Source: Chitinilyticum aquatile DSM 21506 (GTDB lineage: Bacteria; Pseudomonadota; Gammaproteobacteria; Burkholderiales; Chitinibacteraceae). Taken from it: a DNA stretch of 64,000 nt. The stretch is from assembly GCF_000430805.1 (NCBI RefSeq), contig NZ_AUMS01000001.1, forward strand, positions 248,001 to 312,000, read 5' to 3'. The notes below the pieces were generated by a model. It searched no databases, was not told where the DNA came from, and saw only the letters and a program-made list of their open reading frames with translations. Below are positions 31,879 through 41,395 of this stretch, piece after piece. Position 1 is the first letter of the stretch, and every line of letters starts with the position of its first letter. The translations under genes were made by a program, and so were the position numbers.

Positions 31879-32864
31879 GACATGTCCATGTTGAACAGAG
31901 CCAGCCGTGCCAGGCAGGCGTCACGATGCCCAATACCTCCCCCCGGACCCAGATGACATCCGGGAAGGTGCAGGGCATACAGGAGTCCCTGTTGTTCTGC
32001 GGCCAGTATCCAGGCACAGAGCCTGGATAGTCGCAGCTCAGGGTCAAGCTGCAGAAGATTGTCCCAGCTCAGAATCAACTGCTCTCCAGCAGGTGCTTCG
32101 AGCAATTTGCTGCTGAGTTGCTCGCTGCGAGCACTCTGTTTCCAGGCTATGTGATGTGCCACGTCCCCAATCTGATATGGGCGCAAACCGCTGATTTCTT
32201 CGCTGCCTCTGATGGTCTGATTTCCGTTGAATTCAGCGCCGATTTGCACTGGAAGAGGCGGTGCAGCAATTTCTGGTTGGGGATAGATCAGCGTCTGCCC
32301 AAATAGCTCGGCATATCCCCAGCAATGAAACCAGCCCATTGGCGCAGTACTGCTGATCTTGCAGCGAGGCAGCTGCAGTGTGCCTCGCCGTTCAGCCTTG
32401 ACAGGCACAAGCAACTGGGCAGTCTGTCCGGCAGGCAATTCGAGCAAGTCAGCCTGTTCATCCTGCCCCAGGGCTCCGACATGCAATTGTAGACAACCAC
32501 GATTCTGGTGTTTTTGTATCCTGAGCCTGAAAAATGCCGTTTCACCTTTGAATACCGGTGATGTGGGCAATATCTCGATATGTATCGTGTTCAGATTCAG
32601 AAATGATCGCAATAAGATCGAATGTGCGATACCCATCGTCATGAAGGCCAAAAAATAAAAAAGATTGATCTGGTAGTTAAGTGCACCTATCAGTAGTGCA
32701 AGAACCAGCACGACCACTCCGAATCCGTACATGGTCGGAATGATGTAGATGCGTTTCCGGGTGAGTGTCATTGCCGTTTCAGTGGGAGCCGGGCTGTTGA
32801 GTCCTTCTCGCCGCCAGCGTAATGAAGTGCGCAGGCGATTGTAAAAATCGGGCATGGGCATCAC
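31875..32864 (-). CDS. DUF58-domain protein
   Basis: 329 residues with two N-terminal helices (IIPTMYGFGVVVLVLALLIG; QINLFYFLAFMTMGIAHSIL), a beta-rich middle domain, and the DUF58 signature GLRPYQIGDVAHHIAWKQSAR (consensus REYxxGDxxRxIdWkaSAR). The C-terminus is von Willebrand-A-like in position but lacks an obvious MIDAS. Such proteins work with MoxR ATPases and the transglutaminase next door; the exact role is unknown. It overlaps both neighbours by four bases, implying translational coupling. Confidence 0.88.
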   Translation of the reverse strand: MMPMPDFYNRLRTSLRWRREGLNSPAPTETAMTLTRKRIYIIPTMYGFGVVVLVLALLIGALNYQINLFYFLAFMTMGIAHSILLRSFLNLNTIHIEILPTSPVFKGETAFFRLRIQKHQNRGCLQLHVGALGQDEQADLLELPAGQTAQLLVPVKAERRGTLQLPRCKISSTAPMGWFHCWGYAELFGQTLIYPQPEIAAPPLPVQIGAEFNGNQTIRGSEEISGLRPYQIGDVAHHIAWKQSARSEQLSSKLLEAPAGEQLILSWDNLLQLDPELRLSRLCAWILAAEQQGLLYALHLPGCHLGPGGGIGHRDACLARLALFNMDMS

Positions 32865-33781
32865 GGTACGGCAACGCGCTGCAATAACTGTTCAGCCACG
32901 CCATGAGCCGGCTGCCCGGTAGTCCGTAGAAGCATGCGATGGTTGGCAACACCGGGGAAAACCTGCTGAACGTCTTCGGGTAATACCAGGTCGCGACCGT
33001 ACTGCCAGGCGTAGGCACGTGCGACATTCAACAGCCCCAGAGCTGCTCGCGGCGACAACCCGTATGCAACGTCCTGGAGCTGCCGGGTTGCAGCGACGAG
33101 CGCCTGGATGTAATCCAGCAATGCTGCACTGGCATGAACCTGGCGGACAGCCTGCTGTGCATTTGCCAACTCGGCCGGTGATACAACCGATGCCAGTGAA
33201 TGCAGTGCCTCGCGTCGACTGATGCCCTGGAGTAACTGGCGTTCGGCCGCCGCATCCGGATAGCCCAGTTCGACACGAATCAGGAAGCGATCCAGCTGGG
33301 ACTCGGGGAGCGGGTATGTTCCGATCTGCTGCAGCGGATTTTGTGTGGCGATGACAAAAAAAGGCTGTGGCAGTTCATGTGTGGAACCATCAACACTGAC
33401 CTGATGTTCTTCCATTGCTTCCAGTAGCGCGGATTGCGTTTTTGGGGACGCCCGGTTGATTTCATCAGCCAGAAGAAGTTGCGAGAAAAGTGGCCCGGGA
33501 TGGAAGCGGAAGTGTTCGCTACTACGCTCGTAGACTGTCACGCCGATCAGGTCGGCAGGCAGCATGTCGCTGGTAAATTGCACACGCCTGAATTCCAGCC
33601 CACAGCATTGGGCCAATGCATGGGCAAGGGTGGTTTTCCCAACCCCGGGCAGCCCTTCAATCAGCAGATGTCCGCGAGCAAGAAGGCATGCTTGTGCCAG
33701 CTGCAATAAGTCACGCTTGCCTAGAATAATGGTGTCAAGAGTGTCCAGGGTGCGTTGAAAAGCCTGCTGCAGCGGGGTCAT
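32861..33781 (-). CDS. MoxR-family AAA+ ATPase
   Basis: A chaperone-like ATPase of 306 residues from ATG 33781. Walker A EGLPGVGKTTLAHALA, Walker B LLLADEINRASPKTQSALLEA, sensor 1 region FFVIATQNPLQQIGTYPLPE, arginine finger region QLDRFLIRVELGYP, and sensor 2 SPRAALGLLNVARAYA. CAGGGA nine bases upstream of this ATG chooses it over the longer frame to 33820. First gene of the MoxR-DUF58-transglutaminase operon; presumed to remodel or activate the DUF58/transglutaminase partners. Confidence 0.94.
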   Translation of the reverse strand: MTPLQQAFQRTLDTLDTIILGKRDLLQLAQACLLARGHLLIEGLPGVGKTTLAHALAQCCGLEFRRVQFTSDMLPADLIGVTVYERSSEHFRFHPGPLFSQLLLADEINRASPKTQSALLEAMEEHQVSVDGSTHELPQPFFVIATQNPLQQIGTYPLPESQLDRFLIRVELGYPDAAAERQLLQGISRREALHSLASVVSPAELANAQQAVRQVHASAALLDYIQALVAATRQLQDVAYGLSPRAALGLLNVARAYAWQYGRDLVLPEDVQQVFPGVANHRMLLRTTGQPAHGVAEQLLQRVAVP

Positions 33782-33931
33782 TGTACGTCCCTGAATTATT
33801 ACCTTCCCTAACAATTGCATGTGCTGGCTGGCTTGTCACTCCAAGAATCGGGTTTGCCAGTCGGGCAGGCTCGGGCGTAGACTTATTTGTAACACAGTGC
33901 AATAAAAACAATTCCAAATCCGCAGGAGAAC

Positions 33932-34885
33932 ATGGTGTCTGAATGGTCTGGCCAAGCCAGTGGGGCAACCGCTTATATTTCGCATTCATCCTGTTCTATG
34001 CATGACATGGGCAAGGGGCATCCGGAGTGTCCGGAGCGGCTGGCTGCAATCCAGGACAGGCTGATTGCGGCGGGTCTGTGGGATTACCTGCTGCATGTTG
34101 ATGCGCCACCAGCCCTGCGTGAGCAGATTGAACGTGTGCACTGTGCCGATTATCTTGATGACCTGGCCAGGCGCAGTCCTGCGGTGGGTACAGTGCAGCT
34201 TGATCCCGATACGGCCATCAATGCCTACACCTTGCGTGCGGCATATCATGCGGCAGGAGCCGGCATCAAGGCGGTAGATCTAATTATGAGCGGCAGAGCC
34301 CAGAATGCATTCTGTGCAATCCGCCCGCCAGGGCATCATGCCGAGCGAGCTCGCTCGATGGGATTCTGTTTTTTCAATAATGTTGCGGTTGCCGCTCAGC
34401 ACGCGATGGATGCATATGGCTTGGAGCGCGTCGCAATCATCGATTTCGATGTTCATCACGGCAACGGCACTGAAGACATCTGGGCCGGTGATCCGCGCGT
34501 GCTGATGGTCGGCATTTTCCAGCACCCATTCTATCCCTACAGCGGCGACATCCCCAAGGGTAGCAATATGCACAATGTTCCCTTGCCCAGGGCCAGCACC
34601 GGTCAGCAGTTCCGTGAAGCAGTCTGCGAGCAATGGCTACCACGACTGAATGAGTTTGCTCCAGAAATGCTGTTCATTTCGGCAGGATTTGATGCCCACC
34701 TTGAAGATGACATGGGGTCGCTGGGCCTGGTCGAGGCTGATTACGCCTGGGTGACGCGCCAATTGATGAAGGTGGCCGAAGTCCATTCCTCGCGCCGTAT
34801 CGTGTCGATGCTGGAGGGCGGCTACGAGTTGTCTGCACTGGGGCGCAGTGTCGCCGAACATGTGCGCGTGCTGACCGGTGAATAA
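33932..34885 (+). CDS. Histone-deacetylase-family amidohydrolase
   Basis: 317 residues of the arginase/deacetylase fold. GKGHPECPERLAAI near the N-terminus, the catalytic region AIRPPGHHAERARSMGFCFF with the two histidines, then VAIIDFDVHHGNGTEDI and FISAGFDAHLEDDMGSL supplying zinc ligands, and a late MLEGGYELSALG. Bacterial members deacetylate acetoin-utilisation targets, polyamines or other acylated amines; the substrate is not deducible. Start: AGGAGAACATGG. It is divergent from the moxR operon across 150 bases in which I see no clear promoter. Confidence 0.92.
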   Translation: MVSEWSGQASGATAYISHSSCSMHDMGKGHPECPERLAAIQDRLIAAGLWDYLLHVDAPPALREQIERVHCADYLDDLARRSPAVGTVQLDPDTAINAYTLRAAYHAAGAGIKAVDLIMSGRAQNAFCAIRPPGHHAERARSMGFCFFNNVAVAAQHAMDAYGLERVAIIDFDVHHGNGTEDIWAGDPRVLMVGIFQHPFYPYSGDIPKGSNMHNVPLPRASTGQQFREAVCEQWLPRLNEFAPEMLFISAGFDAHLEDDMGSLGLVEADYAWVTRQLMKVAEVHSSRRIVSMLEGGYELSALGRSVAEHVRVLTGE

Positions 34886-34958
34886 AGCCATTCTGCCTGT
34901 TCTGTTCCTGCCAGCTATCCGGTAAAGTGGCGTTCTGCCTGGATTTGAAGCTTCACGG

Positions 34959-36710
34959 ATGCTCAACGCGTACCCTTTCCTTGGACTGGCCTGCCTGTCA
35001 GCTGTCTGCTGTGCTGCCGAAGCACCAGCGACTGTTCTCCATTACCGGGTGCAGATCGTCGCGCCCGGCGATCTGCGTGATCTGCTTGAAAAGCATCTTG
35101 ATCTGGTCAAATGGCAGGGTGATCCGCGACTGACACAGGAACAGCTTGAGCGCCTGATTGCCACTGCACCGGAAGGCGCTGCAGCCCTGCTGGCAACCGA
35201 AGGCTATTTCACGCCGGATATTCGGGTGAATCAGCAAGGTACGCCGGACAAACCGGAAATCATCCTCAGTGTCGAGCCGGGGCGCCCCGTACTGGTCAGC
35301 AAGATCGACGTGCAGTTGCAGGGAGCGATTACCGAGCAGGCCGAGCAGGAATCCCGCCTGAACGAGCGCATCGAATCGGGATGGGCGCTGGAAACCGGTC
35401 AGCGCTTCCAGCAATCACTGTGGGACCAGAGCAAGCGGATTGCACTGGACCGCCTGCTTGCCCGTGACTATCCGACTGCCCGCATTGTGGCCAGCCAGGC
35501 ATTGATCGATCCCGAATCTGCCACTGCACAACTGAGTCTTACGCTCGATAGCGGTCCGGCCTACACTTACGGCCCCCTCAGAATTGAAGGATTGCAGCGC
35601 TATCCGGAAAAGATGGTCCGCAACCATGTCAAGTTCGCTGAAGGCGACAGCTATCGCAGACGCCAGATGCTGAACCTGCAGACCGATCTGCAGAATCTGC
35701 CCCAATTCTCCTCCGTGCTGGTTGAGCCCGATTTTGCCGATGAGTCTCCCTTTAACGCGCCTGTGACAGTACGGGTTGTCGAGGCTCCGCTGCACAAAGT
35801 TGGCCTGGGGGCCGGTTATTCAACCAATACCGGCCTGCGAACGACACTGGATTACCGCTACCTGAACCTGTTCGGCGAAGGTCTGACTTTTTCTTCCAAA
35901 TTCAACCTAGAGCAGAAAGAGCAGACAATCGACGTCAATATTCTCTTTCCGCGCGATCCGCGCGGTTATGACTTTGCGAGTTATGTCAACCTGAAGAAAA
36001 ATGACATCGCGGGTCTGGAAACTACCAGTTACACCGTCGGCACCAGCCGGATGAAGCAGGAATTCAGACTGGAGCGGACCATGGTGCTGGAATACCAGAC
36101 CGAAGATCGTTCCAGCACTGGCATCAGCCAGAATCCGCAGGCGCTGACCTTCAATTACATCCTGAAGAGCCGGGAAATCGACAGTATCCGCGACCCGCGC
36201 GATGGTTTGCTTGCACAGGTCGAAATCGGCGGCGCCACCGAAGCCTTGCTGTCCGACACCAGTTTTCTTCGGGTATACGGACGGGGCATCCAATATCTGA
36301 AAATGCCCGGCAATGGCGTCGTCATCGGCCGCCTGGAGCTGGGGCAGACCTTTGCCAGCAACGAAAGTACCGTGCCGACCAACTGGCTTTTCCGGGCGGG
36401 GGGGACAAACAGTGTACGTGGTTATGGCTACCAGACACTGGGCATCCAGGGGAATGGGGCAACCTTGCCCGGTCAGGTGCTGGCCACGGCATCGCTGGAA
36501 ATTCAGCAGCCCGTCTACAAGGACTGGCGTGCCGCTGTTTTTGTCGATTACGGCGGCGCCGAGAAAAACTGGAGCAGCCTTGATCCGGTGACGGGAACAG
36601 GGATCGGCGCACGCTGGATCAGTCCGGCCGGCTCGCTGGGGGCCGATATTGCCTACGGCATCGATGCACGACAGTGGCGGCTTAGCCTGGCACTGGGGCT
36701 GGCCTTATGA
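34959..36710 (+). CDS. tamA: Translocation and assembly module TamA
   Basis: The outer-membrane Omp85 component of the TAM complex; 583 residues. Signal peptide (MLNAYPFLGLACLSAVCCAA), three POTRA domains (about 24-275: the third includes YTYGPLRIEGLQRYPEKMV) and a C-terminal barrel with VRGYGYQTLGIQGNG as the lid-loop motif and FVDYGGAEKNW. Shorter than BamA, as TamA should be, and paired with tamB. It ends in leucine rather than the usual aromatic residue of the beta-signal. Confidence 0.94.
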   Translation: MLNAYPFLGLACLSAVCCAAEAPATVLHYRVQIVAPGDLRDLLEKHLDLVKWQGDPRLTQEQLERLIATAPEGAAALLATEGYFTPDIRVNQQGTPDKPEIILSVEPGRPVLVSKIDVQLQGAITEQAEQESRLNERIESGWALETGQRFQQSLWDQSKRIALDRLLARDYPTARIVASQALIDPESATAQLSLTLDSGPAYTYGPLRIEGLQRYPEKMVRNHVKFAEGDSYRRRQMLNLQTDLQNLPQFSSVLVEPDFADESPFNAPVTVRVVEAPLHKVGLGAGYSTNTGLRTTLDYRYLNLFGEGLTFSSKFNLEQKEQTIDVNILFPRDPRGYDFASYVNLKKNDIAGLETTSYTVGTSRMKQEFRLERTMVLEYQTEDRSSTGISQNPQALTFNYILKSREIDSIRDPRDGLLAQVEIGGATEALLSDTSFLRVYGRGIQYLKMPGNGVVIGRLELGQTFASNESTVPTNWLFRAGGTNSVRGYGYQTLGIQGNGATLPGQVLATASLEIQQPVYKDWRAAVFVDYGGAEKNWSSLDPVTGTGIGARWISPAGSLGADIAYGIDARQWRLSLALGLAL

Positions 36711-39700
36711 GCGAGGCAGCGGTTACCGTTGTGAATCGCCTCAAGCCGGCACGCTGGCGGCGTGTCCTGCGCTGGGTGGTGTGGGGCGCACTGGCATTGG
36801 TACTGCTCCCCGTGCTGCTGCTCACGCTGGGACTTGCCTGGCTGGATTCGGATGCAGGCAAGGCATGGCTGCTTGGCCAGATCAATCGGAGTGGCGTGCT
36901 GAGGGTGGAGCGGATCGACGGTTCATTCTGGTCGCAGTTCGATCTGTCGGGCGTGCGAGTCGAGACAGGCAGCGAGACTCTGGCCGTTGATCATGCCCGC
37001 ATGAAATGGGTGCCATACACGCTATTGCTGCGGCGTTTGGATATTGAAAACCTGCAGCTGGGCACGCTCAGTTATCAGGCCAAGCCCCTGCCGCCGGCAA
37101 AACCTGCCTCACCACCGCCACAAAGCCTGACCCTGCCCTTTACCCTGCAGATCGACCAGTTCTCGCTGGCCCAATTCCGTTCCGGCAAGGAGACGCTGTT
37201 CTCCGGCTTGTCGGGCAGCCTGTCGAGCAGCGGAAGGCAGCATCAGCTGAATCTGAAAAACCTGACGCTGCCACAAGGTGACATTACGGGTGTAGCCAAT
37301 CTGGATGGGCGTCAACCTTTCCAGCTGAACAGCAGGCTTGTTTTTGATGGCAAGGTCGAAGGTCGGGCGGTAAAAGGGCACGTCCGGGCCGACGGGCCGC
37401 TGCGTAAACTCGGTCTTGCACTACAGGTGGATGGTGAAGACCTGCGCGCCAGTGCCGGGCTGACCATCGATGCCTTTGCCGAACATGGCTACCAGATTCT
37501 CAAGGCGGGCCAGGTCGAGCTGCGCGGCATCAATCCGCAAGCCTTTGCCGCGACACTCCCATCAGCTCGCCTGGATGTGCATTTGCGGCTCACACCGCAA
37601 GGACCTGGCAGGGCCGTCGGTGATCTGGCGGTGAAGAATGCGGATGCCGGTACGCTGGATGCAGGAAAAATTCCGGTTAAAAACCTCAATACCCAGCTGG
37701 AGTATGCAAATGAAGCCCTTCATTTAAAAAGGCTGCATCTGGATACCCTTGGTAGTGGCCGCATTACCGGTGATGCCGGACTGACTGCCGGTGCCATGAA
37801 GCTGACGCTGGGAATCGCGGATCTTGATCCGGCCAGCCTGTGGTCGCGGCAGCCGCGCGCGGCGCTGTCTGGCGAACTGCAACTCGATGGCCCCTGGCTT
37901 GCTCCCGACATCAAGCTGGATATCCGTGACCGCCTGCGCAAGGTGGAGGCCAGAACCGACCTGGGCTGGATTCATCCCGAGCGCGAACGCCGCATCGAAG
38001 TCCGCTCGCTGTTGCTGCAGCAGGGCAAGAGCCTGATTAATGCCAAGGGCAGCGTAGCCCTCGAGAAAAAGTACGACTTCAGCCTCGAGGCCGAATTCAA
38101 GGATTTCAATCCGTCTGACTGGGCGGCAGTGCCGGCAGGGCAGATTGCCGGCATGATCAAGGCGGATGGCCAGATCGAGCCTTCGCCGCAGGCCACAATT
38201 GAATATCGCCTGCAAGCCAGCCGCTTCAACGGTAGTGCGCTGGCTGGCGAAGGCCGGCTGCAGCTGCAGGCTGACCGGCTCCAGCAGGCAGATGCCTGGC
38301 TCTCGCTGGGCAGCAACCGTCTCGGAGCCAAGGGCGCACTGGGCAATCCGGCCGATCAGCTGCTGCTTGATCTTGACCTGCCCGCACTACAGCAGCTGGG
38401 ACCCGGCTTTAGCGGCCGCATCGCCGGCACGGTGAATCTGCAGGGGCAGTGGCGCAATCCGCGCACGACGCTCCAGCTGGAAGCAGCCGGACTTGCCGCT
38501 CCCGGAGGTGTCCGCATCGCCCAAGCCAGGCTGGCTGGCAGCCTGCAGCCCGACCTGAATAGCCCTTTCGATCTGAACGCCAGGCTTGCCGGCGTCGAGG
38601 CCGGAGCGAACCGGCTGGACCAGCTGGATCTGGCCATCAATGGAACCCGTGCCCAGCATGCCGGCACCTTGCAGGCCAGCATGAACTACGCCGGAGCTCC
38701 GGCAAGCGTTCAGGCGGGGTTTTCCGGCGGGCTGGATGCGCAGTGGGTCTGGCAGGGCCAGCTTGCCAAGCTGGATGGTGAATGGCGACAGCCCATCCAT
38801 CTGGCAGCACCGGTCCCGCTGAAGGTGGGTGCAGGGCAGGCACACATCGGCGCCTTGAATCTTGCTTATGGTCGCAGCCAGCTGAACATGGCCTATTTCA
38901 ACTGGGACGGCCAATCCTGGGAAAGTTCCGGCCAACTGCCGCAGCTCCATGCGGGTGAATTGCTGGCCTTGTTGCCGCAAAAATCGCTGTCTGGCGACCT
39001 GCAGCTTGGCGCGCAGTGGCAGCTCGCATACCGTAATGTGCTGAATGGCAGCCTGACGGTCGAGCGGCAGCGTGGCGACCTGGTCTGGCGCTCAGCCACC
39101 CCGGGCAGCAAGGCAGAGCCGCTGCGTCTGGAGGCGGCAAAACTGAGTCTGCGCAGCGATGCGAGCAAGCTCGCGCTGAGTGGCATGCTGCAATCGGCTT
39201 TCGGACAGGCTGAATTGCGTGGGCAGGCGACATTCGATCCTGCTACAGGCATCGCCACTGCGGCACCGCTGCAGCTTGGTGTGCAGGGCCGCATACCCGA
39301 TCTGGCGCCACTTGCTGCACTCGCCGGGGGCGACCTGCGCCTCAACGGCCAGTTGCAGTTCGACATCACCCGCAGTGGCACCTTGCAGGCAGCAAGTTAC
39401 GCCGGCCACGTCAATGGCAAGCAGCTGGCAGTCAGCGACCCGGCGCTCGGTGTCCAGCTCAGGGAAGGCGTGATGGACTTGCAGCTGGCTGATCGCAAGA
39501 TCCAGCTCAGCAAGCTGCATTTCCAAGGGGGTAAGGGAACGCTGGACGGAGCAGGTGTCATCGCACTCGATGCCGCAGACCAGCTCGCAGCGACGGCCGA
39601 ATTGAAACTGAATCAGTTTACGCTTGTCAGCAAGGCAGACATGCTGCTGGTGGCTTCGGGGCAGGGCCAGATCCGGGTTGCCGACGGCACTCTGCAGATC

Positions 39701-40540
39701 AATGGCGCGTTCAAGGCCGATCAGGGCGACATCCAGTACGTTGACAATGAAGTGCCAAAACTTTCAGATGACGTGGTCATCGTCGGGCGAGCCCCCAAGC
39801 AGGAAGGCAATCTGATGAAAATGGCATTGCAGCTGGATCTCGATCTGGGCAAGGATTTCCGCGTGCGCGGCTACGGGCTGGATGCCACACTTGCCGGACA
39901 GTTGCGCCTGCGCGCCCAGCCCGGCAAGCCACTGGCCGGCTCTGGCACGCTTTCGGTCGAAGAAGGCGGGCAATTCCGTGCCTACGGGCAAAAGCTCGAT
40001 ATCGATCGCGGGATTCTTTCCTTCCAGGGACCGCTGGACAATCCCGGGCTGGATATTCTGGCGGTTCGTCGGAACCAGCAGGTGGAGGCTGGCGTGAAAG
40101 TTACCGGCTCGGCACGCAGTCCTCGAGTCAGCCTGTATTCCGAACCCACCGTATCCGATACGGAAAAACTGTCCTGGCTGATGTTCGGCCATGGCTCGGA
40201 TTCGATGGACAAATCCGATAGCGCGCTCTTGCTGCAGATGCTCAACAGCATGGCAGGGGATGGACTTGGCAAGGGCTTGACCGATGAAATCCTCGACAAG
40301 GTCGGTATCGATGAAGTGGGCTATCGCACCGAGAAAAACGAGGACGGCACCAGCACGCAGATCGTTTCGGTCAGCAAGCAGCTGAACCGGAATTTGCGCA
40401 TGTCTCTGGAGAAAAGCATCGATGGCCTGTCGGATGCGGTGAAGTTCTCCTTTAACCTCACGCGTGGCTGGTCGCTGGTAACCCGCATCGGCTTCGACAA
40501 GAGCTCCGTCGATGCCTACTACTCGTTCAGTTTTGACTGA
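36707..40540 (+). CDS. tamB: Translocation and assembly module TamB (AsmA-like)
   Basis: 1277 residues. One N-terminal helix (WVVWGALALVLLPVLLLTLG, about 24-43), then over 1000 residues of repetitive beta strands forming the long hydrophobic groove of AsmA-like proteins, and the conserved C-terminal DUF490 domain (about 960-1277: GQFRAYGQKLDIDRGILSF, LDILAVRRNQQVEAGVKVTG, SWLMFGHGSD, ending YYSFSFD). TamB spans the periplasm and works with TamA in outer-membrane protein assembly and phospholipid transport. It overlaps tamA by four bases. Confidence 0.95.
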   Translation: MSEAAVTVVNRLKPARWRRVLRWVVWGALALVLLPVLLLTLGLAWLDSDAGKAWLLGQINRSGVLRVERIDGSFWSQFDLSGVRVETGSETLAVDHARMKWVPYTLLLRRLDIENLQLGTLSYQAKPLPPAKPASPPPQSLTLPFTLQIDQFSLAQFRSGKETLFSGLSGSLSSSGRQHQLNLKNLTLPQGDITGVANLDGRQPFQLNSRLVFDGKVEGRAVKGHVRADGPLRKLGLALQVDGEDLRASAGLTIDAFAEHGYQILKAGQVELRGINPQAFAATLPSARLDVHLRLTPQGPGRAVGDLAVKNADAGTLDAGKIPVKNLNTQLEYANEALHLKRLHLDTLGSGRITGDAGLTAGAMKLTLGIADLDPASLWSRQPRAALSGELQLDGPWLAPDIKLDIRDRLRKVEARTDLGWIHPERERRIEVRSLLLQQGKSLINAKGSVALEKKYDFSLEAEFKDFNPSDWAAVPAGQIAGMIKADGQIEPSPQATIEYRLQASRFNGSALAGEGRLQLQADRLQQADAWLSLGSNRLGAKGALGNPADQLLLDLDLPALQQLGPGFSGRIAGTVNLQGQWRNPRTTLQLEAAGLAAPGGVRIAQARLAGSLQPDLNSPFDLNARLAGVEAGANRLDQLDLAINGTRAQHAGTLQASMNYAGAPASVQAGFSGGLDAQWVWQGQLAKLDGEWRQPIHLAAPVPLKVGAGQAHIGALNLAYGRSQLNMAYFNWDGQSWESSGQLPQLHAGELLALLPQKSLSGDLQLGAQWQLAYRNVLNGSLTVERQRGDLVWRSATPGSKAEPLRLEAAKLSLRSDASKLALSGMLQSAFGQAELRGQATFDPATGIATAAPLQLGVQGRIPDLAPLAALAGGDLRLNGQLQFDITRSGTLQAASYAGHVNGKQLAVSDPALGVQLREGVMDLQLADRKIQLSKLHFQGGKGTLDGAGVIALDAADQLAATAELKLNQFTLVSKADMLLVASGQGQIRVADGTLQINGAFKADQGDIQYVDNEVPKLSDDVVIVGRAPKQEGNLMKMALQLDLDLGKDFRVRGYGLDATLAGQLRLRAQPGKPLAGSGTLSVEEGGQFRAYGQKLDIDRGILSFQGPLDNPGLDILAVRRNQQVEAGVKVTGSARSPRVSLYSEPTVSDTEKLSWLMFGHGSDSMDKSDSALLLQMLNSMAGDGLGKGLTDEILDKVGIDEVGYRTEKNEDGTSTQIVSVSKQLNRNLRMSLEKSIDGLSDAVKFSFNLTRGWSLVTRIGFDKSSVDAYYSFSFD

Positions 40541-40636
40541 ATGCAAAGCGTTGCTCTGGGGAATGCTGTGGCAGCCAGCGTTTCAGGGGGCTAGTCTGAA
40601 AGGACAGGCAGCATTGCTTGCTGCAGGGGAGCCCCA

Positions 40637-41395
40637 ATGCTTGATTCCAGCCAGCTTGCTTCGTACTGGTCACCAGCCGAACTATCCTCCAACGTTGTGA
40701 TGGGACTGCACCTGCTGGGCGCCATGGTGCTCGGCTTACTGCTGGGCTACGAGCGCAGCTACCGGGGGCGCGCGGCCGGCATGCGCACCTATGGCCTGGT
40801 TTGCATGGCATCGACCGCGCTCGTCGTGGCACTGGGCTATCCGCAGCTCTGGTTTGGCGGTCAGCTGGCTGCAGCAGGCCATGGTCAGGCCTCGTTCGGT
40901 GACCCGACGCGCGTGATCCAGGGGATCGTCAGTGGTCTTGGCTTTCTGTGTGCGGGCGTCATCATGCGCGAAGGGTTCAACATCAGCGGGCTGACCACAG
41001 CAGCGTCGATCTGGTGTTCCGCCGCGATCGGCATCCTGATCGGACTGGGTTTTTATCTGGCCGGCATGCTGCTCACGCTACTGTGCGTGGTGTGCATGAT
41101 GTGGGGCGGACGGCTGGAGTCCTGGCTGCCATCACGGCCAGCGATTGCCGTTACATTGCGCTTCAATCTGGATGCCTGCGTATCGGAAAACAAGCTGCGC
41201 GACTTTGCCCGTGCCCATGGATACGAAGTGGCGAGTGGCAGCATCAGCATCGAAGTGCGCGAGCGCATGCAGGAATGGCACTTTGTCTGTGTGGCGCTCA
41301 ACAAGCGGGCCGGCACGCCGCTGGGCTACCTGGCGCAGGTGCTGCCTCATTTTGACGGCTTGCTTGAATACCGGCTGGGTCATGCCCGCAACTGA
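40637..41395 (+). CDS. MgtC/SapB-family membrane protein
   Basis: 252 residues. N-terminal MgtC domain with the diagnostic GLLLGYERSYRGRAAGMRTY, LVCMASTALVVALGYP, GIVSGLGFLCAGVIMREGF and ISGLTTAASIWCSAAIGI, five helices in all. The C-terminal cytoplasmic domain (about 165-250) is ACT-like. MgtC proteins affect virulence, Mg2+ stress and F-type ATPase in pathogens; in free-living bacteria the role is unclear. The insert LWFGGQLAAAGHGQASFGDPTRV between helices is longer than in many members. It stands alone between tamB and a convergent secreted protein. Confidence 0.88.
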   Translation: MLDSSQLASYWSPAELSSNVVMGLHLLGAMVLGLLLGYERSYRGRAAGMRTYGLVCMASTALVVALGYPQLWFGGQLAAAGHGQASFGDPTRVIQGIVSGLGFLCAGVIMREGFNISGLTTAASIWCSAAIGILIGLGFYLAGMLLTLLCVVCMMWGGRLESWLPSRPAIAVTLRFNLDACVSENKLRDFARAHGYEVASGSISIEVRERMQEWHFVCVALNKRAGTPLGYLAQVLPHFDGLLEYRLGHARN